Source: Desulfoscipio geothermicus DSM 3669 (GTDB lineage Bacteria > Bacillota > Desulfotomaculia > Desulfotomaculales > Desulfallaceae). From it: a stretch of DNA of 64,000 nt. Under the pieces are notes generated by a model that was not told the DNA's origin, did no database searches, and worked only from the letters and a program-made list of their open reading frames with translations. Each line of letters begins with the position of its first letter. Positions within the stretch are counted from its first letter, which is position 1. Location: contig NZ_FOYM01000011.1 of the NCBI RefSeq assembly GCF_900115975.1, positions 1 through 64,000 on the forward strand. The letters are read 5' to 3'. The position numbers and the translations under genes were made by a program. Positions 1-9,837 of this stretch are shown here, piece by piece.

Positions 1-371
1 GCGACAACGTAGGCTGCCTGCTGCGCGGCGTGGACCGTAAAGAAATCGAGCGCGGTCAGGTACTCGCCAAGCCCGGCAGCATCAAGCCACACACCAAATT
101 CAACGCCGAAGTGTATGTACTGACCAAAGAAGAGGGTGGCCGTCACACCCCGTTCTTTAACGGCTATCGCCCGCAGTTCTACTTCCGCACCACCGACGTC
201 ACCGGAGTAGTCAAACTGCCGGAAGGCGTAGAGATGGTCATGCCCGGCGACAACATCAAGATCGACATCGAACTCATCACCCCCATCGCCATAGAAGAAG
301 GCTTGCGTTTCGCCATCCGTGAAGGCGGCCGTACCGTGGGCGCCGGGGTGGTTACCGGCATCAACGAATAA
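1..371 (+). CDS. tuf: Elongation factor Tu, C-terminal part (5' end outside window)
   Basis: The reading frame is open from base 3 and ends in TAA at 369-371. The roughly 122 visible residues are domains 2-3 of EF-Tu, the GTPase that carries aminoacyl-tRNA to the ribosome. Recognisable family segments are [40 protein letters not shown] and the ending VGAGVVTGI. The GTP-binding domain lies upstream of the window. It sits directly before rpsJ, the usual end of the str operon in Firmicutes. It is partial only because of the window edge. Confidence 0.97.
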   Translation, partial: DNVGCLLRGVDRKEIERGQVLAKPGSIKPHTKFNAEVYVLTKEEGGRHTPFFNGYRPQFYFRTTDVTGVVKLPEGVEMVMPGDNIKIDIELITPIAIEEGLRFAIREGGRTVGAGVVTGINE

Positions 372-409
372 CTGTAGCCTCGCTTCTTGGCGTGAAAGGA
401 GGTCAGTGC

Positions 410-718
410 ATGAAAAGTCAAAAGATCCGCATCCGGCTCAAGGCGTATGACCACCACATGCTGGACCAGTCAGCCCAGAAAATAGTGGACACCGCGCGCC
501 GGACCGGCGCCAACGTGGCAGGCCCCGTGCCGCTGCCCACGGAAAAAAGCATTTACACCATTTTACGTTCCCCGCACGTCAACAAAGACTCCCGGGAACA
601 ATTTGAAATGAGAACCCACAAACGGTTGATTGATATAATGGAACCCACGCCGAAAACGGTGGACGCGCTGATGCGCCTTGACCTGCCCGCCGGGGTGGAT
701 ATTGAAATCAAACTATAA
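410..718 (+). CDS. rpsJ: 30S ribosomal protein S10
   Basis: 102 residues, the normal S10 length. It begins [18 protein letters not shown] and carries the [19 protein letters not shown] segment typical of S10. S10 is part of the 30S head and is NusB's partner in antitermination. I chose ATG 410 because AAAGGAGG at 395-402 precedes it at good spacing; an in-frame start at 392 would lie upstream of this site. It follows tuf by 38 bases and, unusually, is separated from rplC by 266 bases. Confidence 0.97.
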   Translation: MKSQKIRIRLKAYDHHMLDQSAQKIVDTARRTGANVAGPVPLPTEKSIYTILRSPHVNKDSREQFEMRTHKRLIDIMEPTPKTVDALMRLDLPAGVDIEIKL

Positions 719-984
719 AATAAAAATTATCAGCAGTCTCGAAGGTCAAGTTCACCGGTGCATCGTCGATTCTGTGGAGGGGCGGAAGGCTGTCGGTTTG
801 CATGATGGAATCAATAGCAGCGCTATCATGGCGTTGTACAGATTATAGTTGCTTGTATCATGCTGTGCTGCCGTATACCGACCACCGACCACCGACGACC
901 GATCACCAAACGTGAACCGCTGACGGCATCGAAAAAGCCTTGCAAGCAGTGACTTCGAGCAGGCTCGGGAGGTGCAGTGGAGAA
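719..984 (+). other. Long rpsJ-rplC spacer with short tandem repeats
   Basis: This 266-base gap breaks the normally tight rpsJ-rplC junction. It shows no convincing gene. Around 871-906 it holds a run of degenerate 7-base units of the ACCGACC type (ACCGACC ACCGACC ACCGACG ACCGATC ACC). A possible promoter lies upstream of the run (TTGTAC 834-839, 16 bases, TATCAT 856-861). The final part carries GGGAGGTG at 968-975, the ribosome binding site of rplC. Confidence 0.6.
834..861 (+). promoter_or_regulatory. Possible sigma-A promoter before rplC
   Basis: TTGTAC (834-839) and TATCAT (856-861) are separated by 16 bases inside the unusually long rpsJ-rplC gap. The match is moderate and no transcript evidence is available. 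It would give the ribosomal cluster from rplC onward its own start. Confidence 0.3.
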
Positions 985-1614
985 ATGCCTAAAGCAATTT
1001 TAGGTAAAAAGGTTGGTATGACCCAGGTTTTCACCGATGAAGGTATAGCCGTTCCGGTGACCGTAATCGAGGCCGGTCCCTGCATAGTGGTACAAAAGAA
1101 GACCGGCGAAAAGGACGGTTACAACGCCGTTCAGTTGGGGTTCGGTGAAAAGCGGGAAAACCTGTTCAACAAACCCATTAAGGGACATTTTGAAAAGGCG
1201 GGCGTAAAACCCAAGCGCTATTTGCGGGAAGTCCGCGTTGACGATATCGATACCTACGAAGTGGGCCAGGAAATAAAGGCCGATATCTTTGAAGCCGGCC
1301 AAAAGGTGGACGTAGTGGGAACCAGCAAAGGGCGCGGCTTTGCCGGCGGCATTAAACGCCACGGCTTTCACCGCGGCCCCATGGCGCACGGTTCCAAGTA
1401 TCACCGCAGGCCTGGTGCGCTGTCAGCCAAAGGACCGGCCCGGGTGTTCAAGGGCAGGAAATTGCCCGGACATTACGGTATGGAGCGGGTGACCGTGCAA
1501 AATCTGGAAGTGGTCCGGGTGGACGCCGGTAAAAACCTGCTGGCTGTCAAGGGCGCCATACCGGGTGCGCGGGGCGGCCTGGTAATGGTTAAAGAGGCCG
1601 TTAAAGCAAGGTAA
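985..1614 (+). CDS. rplC: 50S ribosomal protein L3
   Basis: 209 residues starting [16 protein letters not shown], the standard L3 beginning. It also has the glycine-rich [17 protein letters not shown] segment that reaches toward the peptidyl transferase centre. L3 is an early 50S assembly protein. ATG 985 was chosen because it matches the family N-terminus and has GGGAGGTG nearby; the open frame upstream (from 940) is not conserved-looking. L4 follows after 30 bases. Confidence 0.97.
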   Translation: MPKAILGKKVGMTQVFTDEGIAVPVTVIEAGPCIVVQKKTGEKDGYNAVQLGFGEKRENLFNKPIKGHFEKAGVKPKRYLREVRVDDIDTYEVGQEIKADIFEAGQKVDVVGTSKGRGFAGGIKRHGFHRGPMAHGSKYHRRPGALSAKGPARVFKGRKLPGHYGMERVTVQNLEVVRVDAGKNLLAVKGAIPGARGGLVMVKEAVKAR

Positions 1615-1644
1615 CGGCGGCGCAGCGAAAGGAGGAAGTCAATC

Positions 1645-2268
1645 ATGCCCAGAGTTGCCATATACAACATAAACGGTGACCAGGTCGGAGAAATTGACCT
1701 CAAGGACGACGTCTTCGGCATACCGGTGCACCGGCAGGCTCTGCATGACGCCGTGACCATGCAACTGGCCGGCAGGCGGCAGGGCACTCACGATACAAAA
1801 ACCAGGGCCGAGGTCAGCGGCGGCGGGCGTAAACCTTACCGCCAGAAGGGCACCGGCCGTGCCCGGCACGGGTCCACCCGCTCGCCCATCTGGCGCGGCG
1901 GCGGCATAGTATTCGGCCCGCATCCCAGGGATTACAGCTACCGGATCCCCAAAAAGGTGCGCAGGCTGGCCATGAAGTCAGCCCTTTCATCCAAGGTGGA
2001 GGGCGGCACCATTGTTGTGCTGGAAGAATTAAAGCTGGATGCCCCCAAAACCAAGGACATGGTGAAAATACTGGAAAACCTGAAGGTGAACAACAAGGCG
2101 CTGGTGGTAACAGCGGAAAAAGACGACTCGGTTTTCAAGTCGGCGCGCAACATCCCGGGGATTAAGCCCCTCAGCGTTCCGGGGCTCAACGTGTACGACT
2201 TGCTGGCGCATAAAACGCTGGTGATTACCAGGGATGCGGTGGCCAAAGTCGAGGAGGTGTTCGCATAG
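1645..2268 (+). CDS. rplD: 50S ribosomal protein L4
   Basis: 207 residues, normal for L4. The central basic loop ([18 protein letters not shown]) lines the nascent peptide tunnel near L22, and the C-terminal half ends with [16 protein letters not shown]. In some bacteria L4 also represses its own operon; no leader for that is visible here. AAAGGAGG precedes the ATG. Its stop overlaps the rplW start by one base (TAGTG), which implies coupled translation. Confidence 0.97.
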   Translation: MPRVAIYNINGDQVGEIDLKDDVFGIPVHRQALHDAVTMQLAGRRQGTHDTKTRAEVSGGGRKPYRQKGTGRARHGSTRSPIWRGGGIVFGPHPRDYSYRIPKKVRRLAMKSALSSKVEGGTIVVLEELKLDAPKTKDMVKILENLKVNNKALVVTAEKDDSVFKSARNIPGIKPLSVPGLNVYDLLAHKTLVITRDAVAKVEEVFA

Positions 2269-2555
2269 TGAAGAATCCTCGAGATATCATCATCAGGCCC
2301 GTGGTTACTGAAAAAAGCATGTCGTTGCTGGAAGAAAACAAGTATACTTTTATTGTTGACTTAAACGCCAACAAGATCGAAATACGCAAGGCTGTGGAAG
2401 ATTTATTCAACGTTAAAGTGGATAAGGTGCGCACCATGCGGGTGAAGGGCAAGACAAAACGCGTCCGCAACCGCTGGGGCAAGGCGCCTGACCGGAAAAA
2501 AGCCATTGTTACCCTCAAAGCAGGGGATAAAATTCAGCTCTTTGAAGGTGTGTAG
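2268..2555 (+). CDS. rplW: 50S ribosomal protein L23
   Basis: 95 residues with a GTG start that shares one base with the rplD stop. Family features are RPVVTEKSM near the N-terminus, [19 protein letters not shown] and the basic loop [11 protein letters not shown]23 sits at the polypeptide exit and docks trigger factor and SRP. GAGGTG at 2253-2258 serves as ribosome binding site inside the end of rplD. Confidence 0.96.
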   Translation: MKNPRDIIIRPVVTEKSMSLLEENKYTFIVDLNANKIEIRKAVEDLFNVKVDKVRTMRVKGKTKRVRNRWGKAPDRKKAIVTLKAGDKIQLFEGV

Positions 2556-2614
2556 CGAAAAGACTCGCCTGGTTGCAGTGGTAGGCGGGCGAGTGCGATA
2601 AGGAGGGAGACCAG

Positions 2615-3442
2615 GTGGGGATTAAAAAATTTAAGCCCACATCGCCGGGTCGGAGGTTTGTCACCGTTTCGACCTTTGAGGAAATAACCGCAACCGAACC
2701 GGAAAAGTCCCTGCTGGAACCGCTGAAAAGGAAAGGCGGCAGAAACGGAAGCGGCAGAATAACCGTTCGCCACCGTGGCGGCGGTCACAAGCGGATGTAC
2801 CGCATTATCGATTTTAAACGGGATAAAGACGGCATTCCGGCCAAGGTGGCCACTATTGAATACGACCCCAACCGCTCAGCGCGTATTGCCCTGCTGCACT
2901 ACGCCGACGGGGAAAAGCGCTACATGCTGGCTCCGGTTGGCCTCAAAGTGGGCCAGCAGGTGGAGTCCGGCCCCGATGCCGACATCAAGGTTGGTAATGC
3001 TTTGCCGCTGCGCAACATTCCGGTGGGTACCATGATACACAATATTGAATTGCATCCCGGGGGAGGCGGCCAGTTGGTTCGCTCCGCGGGCACCGCGGCA
3101 CAGCTTATGGCCAAGGAAGGCAAGTACGCGCATGTGCGCATGCCGTCTGGAGAAATGCGGCTGATTCTGCAGGATTGCCGGGCCACCATCGGACAAGTGG
3201 GTAACGTGGATCACGAAAACATTACCGTCGGCAAGGCCGGCCGTTCCCGCTGGCTGGGTAAACGCCCGAGCGTACGCGGTGTGGTCATGAACCCGGTGGA
3301 TCACCCCCACGGCGGTGGTGAAGGGCGCTCACCCGTCGGCAGGAACCCGGTTACACCCTGGGGTAAACCTGCTCTGGGCGCACGGACCAGAAAGAACAAA
3401 CCCAGCGATCGCCTGATCGTCAAGCGGCGCGGTAAAAAATAG
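2615..3442 (+). CDS. rplB: 50S ribosomal protein L2
   Basis: 275 residues, the usual L2 length, starting at GTG behind AAGGAGGGAGA. It shows [19 protein letters not shown] and the C-terminal [16 protein letters not shown], whose histidine is important for peptidyl transfer centre structure. L2 binds 23S rRNA domain IV and is needed for subunit association. Gene order rplW-rplB-rpsS is standard. Confidence 0.98.
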   Translation: MGIKKFKPTSPGRRFVTVSTFEEITATEPEKSLLEPLKRKGGRNGSGRITVRHRGGGHKRMYRIIDFKRDKDGIPAKVATIEYDPNRSARIALLHYADGEKRYMLAPVGLKVGQQVESGPDADIKVGNALPLRNIPVGTMIHNIELHPGGGGQLVRSAGTAAQLMAKEGKYAHVRMPSGEMRLILQDCRATIGQVGNVDHENITVGKAGRSRWLGKRPSVRGVVMNPVDHPHGGGEGRSPVGRNPVTPWGKPALGARTRKNKPSDRLIVKRRGKK

Positions 3443-3476
3443 TAAACGCTTATAGGTGCAGGAAGGAGGCTAGCCG

Positions 3477-3761
3477 ATGGGTCGCTCTCTTAAAAAAGGC
3501 CCGTATTGTGACGAAAAACTCCTTAAGAGAATTCATGAGATGAACGAAAAGGGCGACAAACGGGTCATCAAGACCTGGTCCCGCCGTTCCACCATTTTCC
3601 CGGAAATGATCGGTCATACCATTGCCGTGCACGACGGCAGAAAGCATGTTCCCGTATACATTACCGAGGACATGGTTGGACACAAATTAGGCGAGTTCGC
3701 CCCCACAAGACTTTTCAGGGGACACGGATCGCATACTGAAAGGTCTACCGCTTTGAAGTAA
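3477..3761 (+). CDS. rpsS: 30S ribosomal protein S19
   Basis: 94 residues beginning [16 protein letters not shown], with the conserved [19 protein letters not shown] and [11 protein letters not shown] segments. S19 is in the 30S head next to S13 and contacts the A-site finger. GGAGG lies ten bases upstream of the ATG. It sits between rplB and rplV as in nearly all bacteria. Confidence 0.97.
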   Translation: MGRSLKKGPYCDEKLLKRIHEMNEKGDKRVIKTWSRRSTIFPEMIGHTIAVHDGRKHVPVYITEDMVGHKLGEFAPTRLFRGHGSHTERSTALK

Positions 3762-3782
3762 ATGTAAAAAGGGGGTAAGACT

Positions 3783-4127
3783 ATGCAGGAAGCAAGAGCG
3801 GTTGCTAAATATATCCGTATTTCACCGCGCAAGGTGCGCCAGGTTATAGATATAATCAGGGGTAAAGACGTTAACGAAGCGCTGGCAATTCTGAAATTCA
3901 CGCCCAAGCGGGCGTCCGTGCCCGTGGCCAAGGTGCTGAAATCGGCCGCCGCCAACGCTGAACACAATTACGAAATGAACAAGGATAACCTGTACGTGGC
4001 CGCCTGTTACGTGGATCAAGGACCCACCTTGAAGCGGTGGCAGCCCCGGGCCATGGGCCGGGCCGATATATTGCGCCACCGTACCAGCCACATTACCGTG
4101 GTAGTTAAAGAGAAAAAGGAGGGTTAG
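3783..4127 (+). CDS. rplV: 50S ribosomal protein L22
   Basis: 114 residues with [22 protein letters not shown] near the start and the extended tunnel hairpin ([20 protein letters not shown]) near the end. That hairpin narrows the exit tunnel with L4. The C-terminal residues are basic and acidic mixed (VVKEKKEG). The next gene, rpsC, starts one base after its stop. Confidence 0.97.
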   Translation: MQEARAVAKYIRISPRKVRQVIDIIRGKDVNEALAILKFTPKRASVPVAKVLKSAAANAEHNYEMNKDNLYVAACYVDQGPTLKRWQPRAMGRADILRHRTSHITVVVKEKKEG

Positions 4128-4128
4128 T

Positions 4129-4794
4129 GTGGGCCAGAAGGTAAATCCCAAAGGATTGCGCATCGGTATTATCAAAGATTGGGAAGGTAAATGGTATGCC
4201 GATAAGAAAAATTTCTCCGGCCTTCTGCTTGAGGATTTTAATATTCGTAAGTTTATAAAGAATAAATTGTACGCGGCCGGTATCTCCCGCATTCAGATTG
4301 AACGGGCCGCCAACAAGGTGAAAATTTCCATCCACACCGCCAAGCCCGGTATTGTCATCGGCCGGGGCGGCGCCGAGGTGGAAAACCTGCGCAAACAGCT
4401 GGAGAAGATGACCGGCAAACAGGTCAACGTCAACATAGTGGAAATCAAGGTCCCGGAACTGGACGCGCAACTCATGGCGGAAAACGTGGCCTCCCAGTTG
4501 GAAAGAAGGATTGCTTTCCGGCGGGCGATGAAGCAGAGCGTGGGCCGCGCCATGAAAATGGGCGCCAAAGGCATCAGAATAGCCTGCAGCGGACGCCTGG
4601 CCGGTGCGGAAATAGCCAGGACCGAGTGGTACAGCGAGGGAAAAGTGCCTCTGCATACACTGCGTGCCGATATTGATTACGGTTTTGCGGAAGCTAACAC
4701 AACTTATGGAAAAATAGGAATTAAAGTTTGGATATATAAAGGAGAAGTTTTGCCGGAAGTCAGGAAGACCGCTGCCGGTAAAGGAGGCGAATAG
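4129..4794 (+). CDS. rpsC: 30S ribosomal protein S3
   Basis: 221 residues, GTG start, beginning [21 protein letters not shown]. The type II KH domain is visible around residues 60-95 ([20 protein letters not shown]). The C-terminal domain has the ISGR-like [16 protein letters not shown]3 helps form the mRNA entry helicase with S4 and S5. AAGGAGGG precedes the start. Confidence 0.97.
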   Translation: MGQKVNPKGLRIGIIKDWEGKWYADKKNFSGLLLEDFNIRKFIKNKLYAAGISRIQIERAANKVKISIHTAKPGIVIGRGGAEVENLRKQLEKMTGKQVNVNIVEIKVPELDAQLMAENVASQLERRIAFRRAMKQSVGRAMKMGAKGIRIACSGRLAGAEIARTEWYSEGKVPLHTLRADIDYGFAEANTTYGKIGIKVWIYKGEVLPEVRKTAAGKGGE

Positions 4795-4799
4795 GCTCT

Positions 4800-5234
4800 A
4801 TGCTCATTCCGAAAAGGGTTAAGTACCGCAAGCAGCGTCGCGGAGGAATCCCCAAGGGCAAGTCCAAGGGGGGTAATGAGGTCCATTTCGGAGAATATGG
4901 TTTGCAGGCTCTGGAGCCCGGTTGGATCACCAACCGCCAGATAGAAGCTGCGCGTATCGCCATGACCCGTCATATCAAGCGGGGCGGTAAGGTATGGATT
5001 AAAATTTTTCCGGATAAGCCAGTTACCAAAAAGCCGGCTGAAACCCGGATGGGTAGCGGCAAGGGCGCCCCTGAATGGTGGGTGGCGGTAGTCAAACCGG
5101 GCCGGATAATGTTTGAACTGGCCGGCGTTAGTGAAGAGGTAGCCCGGGAAGCTATGCGTCTGGCCTCGCATAAATTGCCCGTTAAGACTAAGTTTGTAAG
5201 ACGTGGGGAAGTAGGTGAGGCAAGTGAAAGCTAA
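4800..5234 (+). CDS. rplP: 50S ribosomal protein L16
   Basis: 144 residues starting [15 protein letters not shown], with the family segments [22 protein letters not shown] and [20 protein letters not shown]16 organises the A-site tRNA region of the 50S subunit. AAAGGAGG in the rpsC tail serves as ribosome binding site. Its 3' end overlaps rpmC by 11 bases. Confidence 0.97.
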   Translation: MLIPKRVKYRKQRRGGIPKGKSKGGNEVHFGEYGLQALEPGWITNRQIEAARIAMTRHIKRGGKVWIKIFPDKPVTKKPAETRMGSGKGAPEWWVAVVKPGRIMFELAGVSEEVAREAMRLASHKLPVKTKFVRRGEVGEASES

Positions 5235-5427
5235 TGAACTGCGCGAACTGACCGACGCGGAGTTGCAAAAGAAGCTGCACGACACCAAGGACGAACTGTT
5301 CCGGTTACGCTTTCAACTGGCTACCGGACAACTGGATAACCCAATGCGGATTAAGGAAGTACGCCGGAACATTGCCCGCGTCAAAACCGTTCTGCGGGAA
5401 AGGGAAATCGGCATTAACCGGGCTTAG
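5224..5427 (+). CDS. rpmC: 50S ribosomal protein L29
   Basis: 67 residues if started at GTG 5224 ([17 protein letters not shown]), the usual L29 N-terminus. A GTG three codons earlier (5215) is possible but would lie inside the apparent ribosome binding site AGGTGAGG. L29 is a two-helix hairpin near the exit tunnel and part of the trigger factor docking site. It overlaps rplP by 11 bases, so the two are probably coupled. Confidence 0.93.
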   Translation: MKANELRELTDAELQKKLHDTKDELFRLRFQLATGQLDNPMRIKEVRRNIARVKTVLREREIGINRA

Positions 5428-5465
5428 TGAAAATTCATATCCCGTAGCGGAAGGGGGTAGCCACA

Positions 5466-5729
5466 TTGTCGGAGCGCAAGATGCGCAAAACCCGGACAGG
5501 TATCGTGGTAAGCAATAAAATGGATAAAACTGTGGTTGTGGCTGTGGAATCGCTGGGCAGGCATAAATTATACGGCCGCACTATCCGGTTCAGCAAAAAA
5601 TTCAAGGCCCATGACGAAGAAAATACGTGCAATATCGGTGATAAAGTGATAATTATGGAAACCAGGCCACTGTCCAAGGATAAACGGTGGCGTGTGGTGG
5701 AAATTTTACAGAAAGCGGAACAGCTATAG
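5466..5729 (+). CDS. rpsQ: 30S ribosomal protein S17
   Basis: 87 residues from a TTG start at 5466, preceded by AAGGGGG. OB-fold family segments include [22 protein letters not shown] and [24 protein letters not shown]17 binds 16S rRNA in the 30S body. No ATG is available upstream in frame, so the TTG start is the reasonable choice. Confidence 0.95.
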   Translation: MSERKMRKTRTGIVVSNKMDKTVVVAVESLGRHKLYGRTIRFSKKFKAHDEENTCNIGDKVIIMETRPLSKDKRWRVVEILQKAEQL

Positions 5730-5771
5730 CCGCCGGTAGTCCACCGATTATCGTGCAAAGGAGGATGTCTG

Positions 5772-6140
5772 GTGATTCAAGTGCAATCAATGCTCAGAGC
5801 GGCAGATAACACCGGCGCCCGCAAGCTCATGTGCATCCGGGTCATGGGCGGGGCTTTCCGCCGCTATGCCAGCCTGGGCGATGTAATTATCGCTTCCGTC
5901 AAGGAAGCTACGCCAGGCGGCGTTGTTAAGAAGGGGGACGTGGTCAGGGCTGTAGTGGTGCGGACCAAGAAGGAAGTGCGTCGTCCAGACGGAACGTATA
6001 TCAAGTTTGATGAAAACGCCGCCGTTATAATCAAGGATGACGGAACCCCGCGCGGCACACGGATATTTGGTCCCGTCGCCCGGGAGCTGCGCGATCACGA
6101 CTATATGAAAATAGTCTCTCTGGCTCCGGAAGTTTTGTAA
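5772..6140 (+). CDS. rplN: 50S ribosomal protein L14
   Basis: 122 residues, the exact normal length, with GTG start behind AAAGGAGG. It starts [21 protein letters not shown] and has [15 protein letters not shown] and [26 protein letters not shown]14 forms bridges to 16S rRNA and is the RsfS binding site. Confidence 0.97.
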   Translation: MIQVQSMLRAADNTGARKLMCIRVMGGAFRRYASLGDVIIASVKEATPGGVVKKGDVVRAVVVRTKKEVRRPDGTYIKFDENAAVIIKDDGTPRGTRIFGPVARELRDHDYMKIVSLAPEVL

Positions 6141-6169
6141 ACAATGCCGCCACAGGAGGTGTAACGGAT

Positions 6170-6496
6170 ATGACCAAGCCTAAAGTGCATGTGCGCAAAG
6201 GCGATACGGTGCTGGTGATTCGTGGCAAAAGCGCCGGCAAGAAGGGCAAGGTGCTGGAAGTGCAACCTGCCAAAAGCCGGGTGGTAGTTGAAGGTGTCAA
6301 TAAAGTTAAGCGCCACACCAAACCCTCCCGTACCATACCACAGGGGGGCATTATCGAGCGGGAAGCACCCATCCACAGTTCCAACGTAATGCTTTTTTGC
6401 AGTAAGTGTAACAGTCCGACCCGGGTGGGTAAAAAACTGCTGGAAGATGGTAAAAAAGTCCGCCAGTGCAAGAAATGCGGGGAAGTGCTCAGCTAA
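6170..6496 (+). CDS. rplX: 50S ribosomal protein L24 with C-terminal CxxC pairs
   Basis: 108 residues with the KOW motif near the N-terminus ([19 protein letters not shown]). L24 starts 50S assembly and lies near the tunnel exit. The C-terminus carries two CxxC pairs (CSKC at about 83-86, CKKC at about 101-104), a zinc-ribbon-like tail seen in many Firmicutes L24 proteins. CAGGAGGTG precedes the ATG. Confidence 0.96.
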   Translation: MTKPKVHVRKGDTVLVIRGKSAGKKGKVLEVQPAKSRVVVEGVNKVKRHTKPSRTIPQGGIIEREAPIHSSNVMLFCSKCNSPTRVGKKLLEDGKKVRQCKKCGEVLS

Positions 6497-6518
6497 CGGG
6501 CGGAAGGAGGGAACAGGT

Positions 6519-7061
6519 TTGCCTAGGCTTAAGGATAAATACAGGGATGAAGTTGTCAAAGCCATGATGGAAAAGTTCGGTTATACAAATCCCATGCAGG
6601 TGCCCAGGCTGGAAAAGGTCGTTATTAACATGGGCGTGGGCGAAGCCATCCAGAACAGCAAGGCCATTGACGCGGCGGTAAACGACTTGATGACCATCTC
6701 CGGGCAGCGCCCGGTGGTGACCAAGGCAAAAAAATCCATTGCCGCCTTTAAGCTGCGCACGGGGATGAACGTGGGTTGCAAGGTGACCTTGCGGGGCGAG
6801 CGCATGTATGAATTTGTCGACCGGTTGTTCAACATTGCCCTGCCGCGGGTGCGCGACTTTCGGGGCATTTCGCCCAAGTCCTTTGACGGGCGGGGCAATT
6901 ACAGCATGGGCGTAAGGGAACAGCTTATTTTCCCGGAAATTGATTATGACAAGATCGACAAGGTTAGAGGTATGGATATTATTTTCGTCACCACCGCGCG
7001 GACCGATGAAGAAGCGCGGGAACTGCTTCGCCTGTTGGGGGCGCCGTTTAAAGCGGCGTAA
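6519..7061 (+). CDS. rplE: 50S ribosomal protein L5
   Basis: 180 residues from TTG 6519 ([21 protein letters not shown]), the length and N-terminus expected for L5, with AAGGAGGG upstream. The frame stays open further upstream into rplX but that part is not L5-like. Features include [12 protein letters not shown] and [23 protein letters not shown]5 binds 5S rRNA and contacts the P-site tRNA. Confidence 0.95.
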   Translation: MPRLKDKYRDEVVKAMMEKFGYTNPMQVPRLEKVVINMGVGEAIQNSKAIDAAVNDLMTISGQRPVVTKAKKSIAAFKLRTGMNVGCKVTLRGERMYEFVDRLFNIALPRVRDFRGISPKSFDGRGNYSMGVREQLIFPEIDYDKIDKVRGMDIIFVTTARTDEEARELLRLLGAPFKAA

Positions 7062-7096
7062 TCTGGACCAATTTTCGTTGTAAAGGAGGGACCCAA

Positions 7097-7282
7097 TTGG
7101 CCAAAAAATCAATGATTGCCAAAGCAAAGCGCCCGCCGAAATTTCGGGTGCGGGCGTATAACAGGTGCAATATCTGCGGCCGGCCTCACGCTTACATGCG
7201 CAAGTTTGGCATCTGCCGGATCTGTTTCCGGGAACTGGCTTACAAAGGTGAAATACCGGGCGTGAGGAAGGCGAGCTGGTAA
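7097..7282 (+). CDS. rpsN: 30S ribosomal protein S14, zinc-binding type (S14 type Z)
   Basis: 61 residues from a TTG start preceded by AAAGGAGGG. Two CxxC pairs (CNIC and CRIC, about residues 24-43) define the short zinc-containing form, with the ending [11 protein letters not shown] typical of the family. S14 is in the 30S head near S3 and S10. Its position between rplE and rpsH is standard. Confidence 0.96.
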   Translation: MAKKSMIAKAKRPPKFRVRAYNRCNICGRPHAYMRKFGICRICFRELAYKGEIPGVRKASW

Positions 7283-7303
7283 AAGGAAGGAGGTATTCTT
7301 GGG

Positions 7304-7702
7304 ATGGTCATGACTGATCCTGTTGCCGATTTTTTGACCCGTATTCGCAATGCCAATACGGTTTATCATGATAAAGTCGAGGCCCCCGCTTCCAAAGTGA
7401 AGCGTGCCATTGCAGAAATACTGAAGCAGGAAGGCTACATCAGGGATTATGAATATATTGAGGATGGCAAACAGGGTATAATACGAATTTACCTCAAGTA
7501 CACCAAAGACAGGGAACGGATAATCACCGGGCTCAAGCGCATATCCAAGCCGGGATTGCGGGTATACGCGCGCAAGGATTCCATCCCCAAGGTGCTGGGT
7601 GGGCTGGGTATTGCTATCATATCCACCTCCCGGGGTATTGTGACCGATAAAAAAGCCCGTCAGGAGGGCCTCGGCGGCGAGGTAATCTGCTACGTCTGGT
7701 AG
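7304..7702 (+). CDS. rpsH: 30S ribosomal protein S8
   Basis: 132 residues starting [18 protein letters not shown], with the C-terminal [16 protein letters not shown] typical of S8. S8 binds helix 21 of 16S rRNA, and in enterobacteria also represses the spc operon. A second in-frame ATG at 7310 is possible; 7304 sits better behind AAGGAGG. Confidence 0.97.
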   Translation: MVMTDPVADFLTRIRNANTVYHDKVEAPASKVKRAIAEILKQEGYIRDYEYIEDGKQGIIRIYLKYTKDRERIITGLKRISKPGLRVYARKDSIPKVLGGLGIAIISTSRGIVTDKKARQEGLGGEVICYVW

Positions 7703-7724
7703 AAGGGCATAGGAGGTGTAAGGC

Positions 7725-8270
7725 ATGAGCAGAATCGGCAGAAAACCGATCTCGCTTCCCGATGCGGTTAAGGTCACGTTGGAAGGCAACACCGTGCGGG
7801 TGGAAGGCCCTAAAGGGAAGCTGGAAAAAGAGTTTCACAAGGACATGATCATTAAACAGGTTGATGACCGTACAATAGTGGTGGAAAGACCTTCGGAAAA
7901 CAAGCTGCACAAATCTTTACACGGTCTTACCCGAACCCTGCTCAACAACATGGTCCAGGGGGTGGCCAACGGCTTCCAAAAAAACCTGGAACTGGTCGGA
8001 GTGGGTTACCGGGCTGCCATGCAGGGCAAAAAGCTGGTATTGACCGTGGGGTACTCGCACCCTGTGGAAATAGAGCCCCCGCCGGGCATCGAGATTGAAG
8101 TGCCCGCCCCCACCAAAATTGCGGTCAAGGGTATCGACAAGGAAATGGTGGGCGCCATTGCGGCCAACATCCGCGCGGTACGGGAACCGGAGCCCTATAA
8201 GGGCAAGGGCATCAAGTATGAAAACGAGCGGATCCGCCGTAAAGTCGGTAAAGCCGGGGTTAAGCGTTAA
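7725..8270 (+). CDS. rplF: 50S ribosomal protein L6
   Basis: 181 residues starting [17 protein letters not shown]. The duplicated L6 fold is evident, and the second half has [21 protein letters not shown], which touches the sarcin-ricin loop region. AGGAGGTG precedes the ATG. rplR follows after 24 bases. Confidence 0.97.
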   Translation: MSRIGRKPISLPDAVKVTLEGNTVRVEGPKGKLEKEFHKDMIIKQVDDRTIVVERPSENKLHKSLHGLTRTLLNNMVQGVANGFQKNLELVGVGYRAAMQGKKLVLTVGYSHPVEIEPPPGIEIEVPAPTKIAVKGIDKEMVGAIAANIRAVREPEPYKGKGIKYENERIRRKVGKAGVKR

Positions 8271-8294
8271 AACAGGGGGAAGGAGTGAAGTGGC

Positions 8295-8660
8295 ATGATT
8301 AACAAACCTGACCGCAACGAATTGCGGAAAAAGCGGCAGCTGCGCGTACGCAATAAAATTCAAGGCACCGCACAGCGGCCGAGACTGAACGTATACCGCA
8401 GCCTCAATAATATATACGCTCAGATTATCAACGACGACCTGGGGGAAACCTTGGTGGCTGCGTCTTCCCTTTCGCCCGAAATTAAAGGTAAAGTGGCCGG
8501 CGGCAACAAGGAGGCGGCCGTGGAAGTGGGCAAGCTGATTGCGGCCAAGGCCCAGGAAAAAGGAATCAAAAAAGTGGTGTTTGATCGTGCCGGTTATATT
8601 TATCACGGCCGGATTAAAGCCCTGGCAGACGGCGCCAGGGAAGGCGGCCTCGAATTTTAG
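8295..8660 (+). CDS. rplR: 50S ribosomal protein L18
   Basis: 121 residues with the N-terminal arm [20 protein letters not shown] and the ending [20 protein letters not shown]18 delivers 5S rRNA to the 50S subunit with L5. The ribosome binding site is GGGGAAGGAG, 11 bases before the ATG. Confidence 0.97.
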   Translation: MINKPDRNELRKKRQLRVRNKIQGTAQRPRLNVYRSLNNIYAQIINDDLGETLVAASSLSPEIKGKVAGGNKEAAVEVGKLIAAKAQEKGIKKVVFDRAGYIYHGRIKALADGAREGGLEF

Positions 8661-8688
8661 GACGGACCGGTAAAAAGGAGGGGAAACG

Positions 8689-9189
8689 GTGTCAAATTTT
8701 GAACCGGCAAAATCCGAGTTTTCCGAAAAAGTTGTTTTTATAAACCGCGTGGCCAAGGTGGTTAAGGGCGGCAGGCGTTTCAGCTTTTCGGCCCTGGTGG
8801 TTGTCGGCGACGGCAAGGGCCGGGTCGGCGCCGGGCTGGGCAAGGCCGGCGAAGTGCCGGAGGCCATTCGCAAGGGCATTGAGGACGCTAAAAAGAAGCT
8901 GATCAATGTGCCCCTGTCCGGAACCACGATTCCACATGAAGTTATTGGGCGGTTCGGCGCCGGCAAAGTAATGCTGAAACCCGCTGCACCCGGTACCGGT
9001 GTGATAGCGGGCGGTCCTGTGCGGGCGATCATGGAACTGGCCGGGGTCAAGGATATTCTTACCAAATCGTTGGGCTCAAACAACGCCAATAATGTAGTGC
9101 GCGCCACCCTCGAAGGTATCAAGCAATTGAAAATGCCGGAAGAAGTTGCCCGCCTGCGTAACAAATCTGTGGAAGAACTTATGGGTTAA
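8689..9189 (+). CDS. rpsE: 30S ribosomal protein S5
   Basis: 166 residues, GTG start behind AAAGGAGGGG. The double-stranded RNA-binding domain is visible ([21 protein letters not shown]), followed by the GHD-like [22 protein letters not shown]5 is involved in decoding accuracy and mRNA unwinding. rpmD follows after 12 bases. Confidence 0.97.
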   Translation: MSNFEPAKSEFSEKVVFINRVAKVVKGGRRFSFSALVVVGDGKGRVGAGLGKAGEVPEAIRKGIEDAKKKLINVPLSGTTIPHEVIGRFGAGKVMLKPAAPGTGVIAGGPVRAIMELAGVKDILTKSLGSNNANNVVRATLEGIKQLKMPEEVARLRNKSVEELMG

Positions 9190-9201
9190 GGGGGTAGTGT
9201 T

Positions 9202-9381
9202 GTGGCGAAGCTAAAGATTACCCTGGTCAGGAGCCTGATCGGGCGGCCGGAGACCCAGCGGAAAACGGTATACGCCCTGGGCCTCAGAAAAACCAACCGT
9301 TCCGTTATCCATGAGGATACACCCCAGATCAGGGGCGCGATAAACAAAGTCAACCATTTGTTGAAAGTGGAGGAAGTATAA
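9202..9381 (+). CDS. rpmD: 50S ribosomal protein L30
   Basis: A 59-residue frame read directly from the sequence: GTG 9202 to TAA 9379-9381. The translation [20 protein letters not shown], then [20 protein letters not shown], is clear bacterial L30. The protein lies on the 50S surface near L5/5S rRNA. AAGGGGGTAGTG lies just upstream. It sits between rpsE and rplO, as in most Firmicutes spc operons. Confidence 0.95.
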   Translation: MAKLKITLVRSLIGRPETQRKTVYALGLRKTNRSVIHEDTPQIRGAINKVNHLLKVEEV

Positions 9382-9393
9382 AGGAGGTGCACC

Positions 9394-9837
9394 ATGAACC
9401 TGCATGAATTAAAACCCACACCCGGCTCCAGGCATAAACCCACCCGCAAGGGGCAGGGCATCGGCTCCGGACTGGGTAAAACCGCCGGACGCGGACACAA
9501 GGGGCAAAAGGCCCGCAGTGGCGGGGGAGTAAGGCCTGGTTTTGAGGGCGGCCAAATGCCGCTGCAGCGCCGGATGCCCAAACGGGGATTTTCCAATGCA
9601 CCTTTTAAAAAGGAAATCATTGCCGTAAATATCGATAAACTCAACCTTTTTGAGAGCGGCACCGAAGTGACCCCGGAAACCCTGCTGAAAGCCCGGGTAA
9701 TCAAGAAAGTCGGTGACGGGATCAAGATATTGGGTGAAGGGAACCTGGAAAAGTCTCTTACTATCAAGGCCCATGCATTCAGCAAGTCGGCGGTGGAAAA
9801 GATTGAGGCAGCCGGTGGCAAGGCCGAGGTGATTTGA
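9394..9837 (+). CDS. rplO: 50S ribosomal protein L15
   Basis: 147 residues beginning [20 protein letters not shown], with the glycine-rich [25 protein letters not shown] extension typical of L15. It is a late 50S assembly protein. AAAGGAGGTG precedes the ATG. Its TGA shares a base with the secY ATG. Confidence 0.97.
   Translation: MNLHELKPTPGSRHKPTRKGQGIGSGLGKTAGRGHKGQKARSGGGVRPGFEGGQMPLQRRMPKRGFSNAPFKKEIIAVNIDKLNLFESGTEVTPETLLKARVIKKVGDGIKILGEGNLEKSLTIKAHAFSKSAVEKIEAAGGKAEVI

Noticed and set aside
871-906. CRISPR or rRNA-like structure in the rpsJ-rplC gap
   Set aside because: The repeat unit is 7 bases with no spacers; it is a simple tandem repeat.
7917-9164. 415-codon minus-strand frame
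   Set aside because: It is antisense to rplF, rplR and rpsE, which are certain; a shadow frame.
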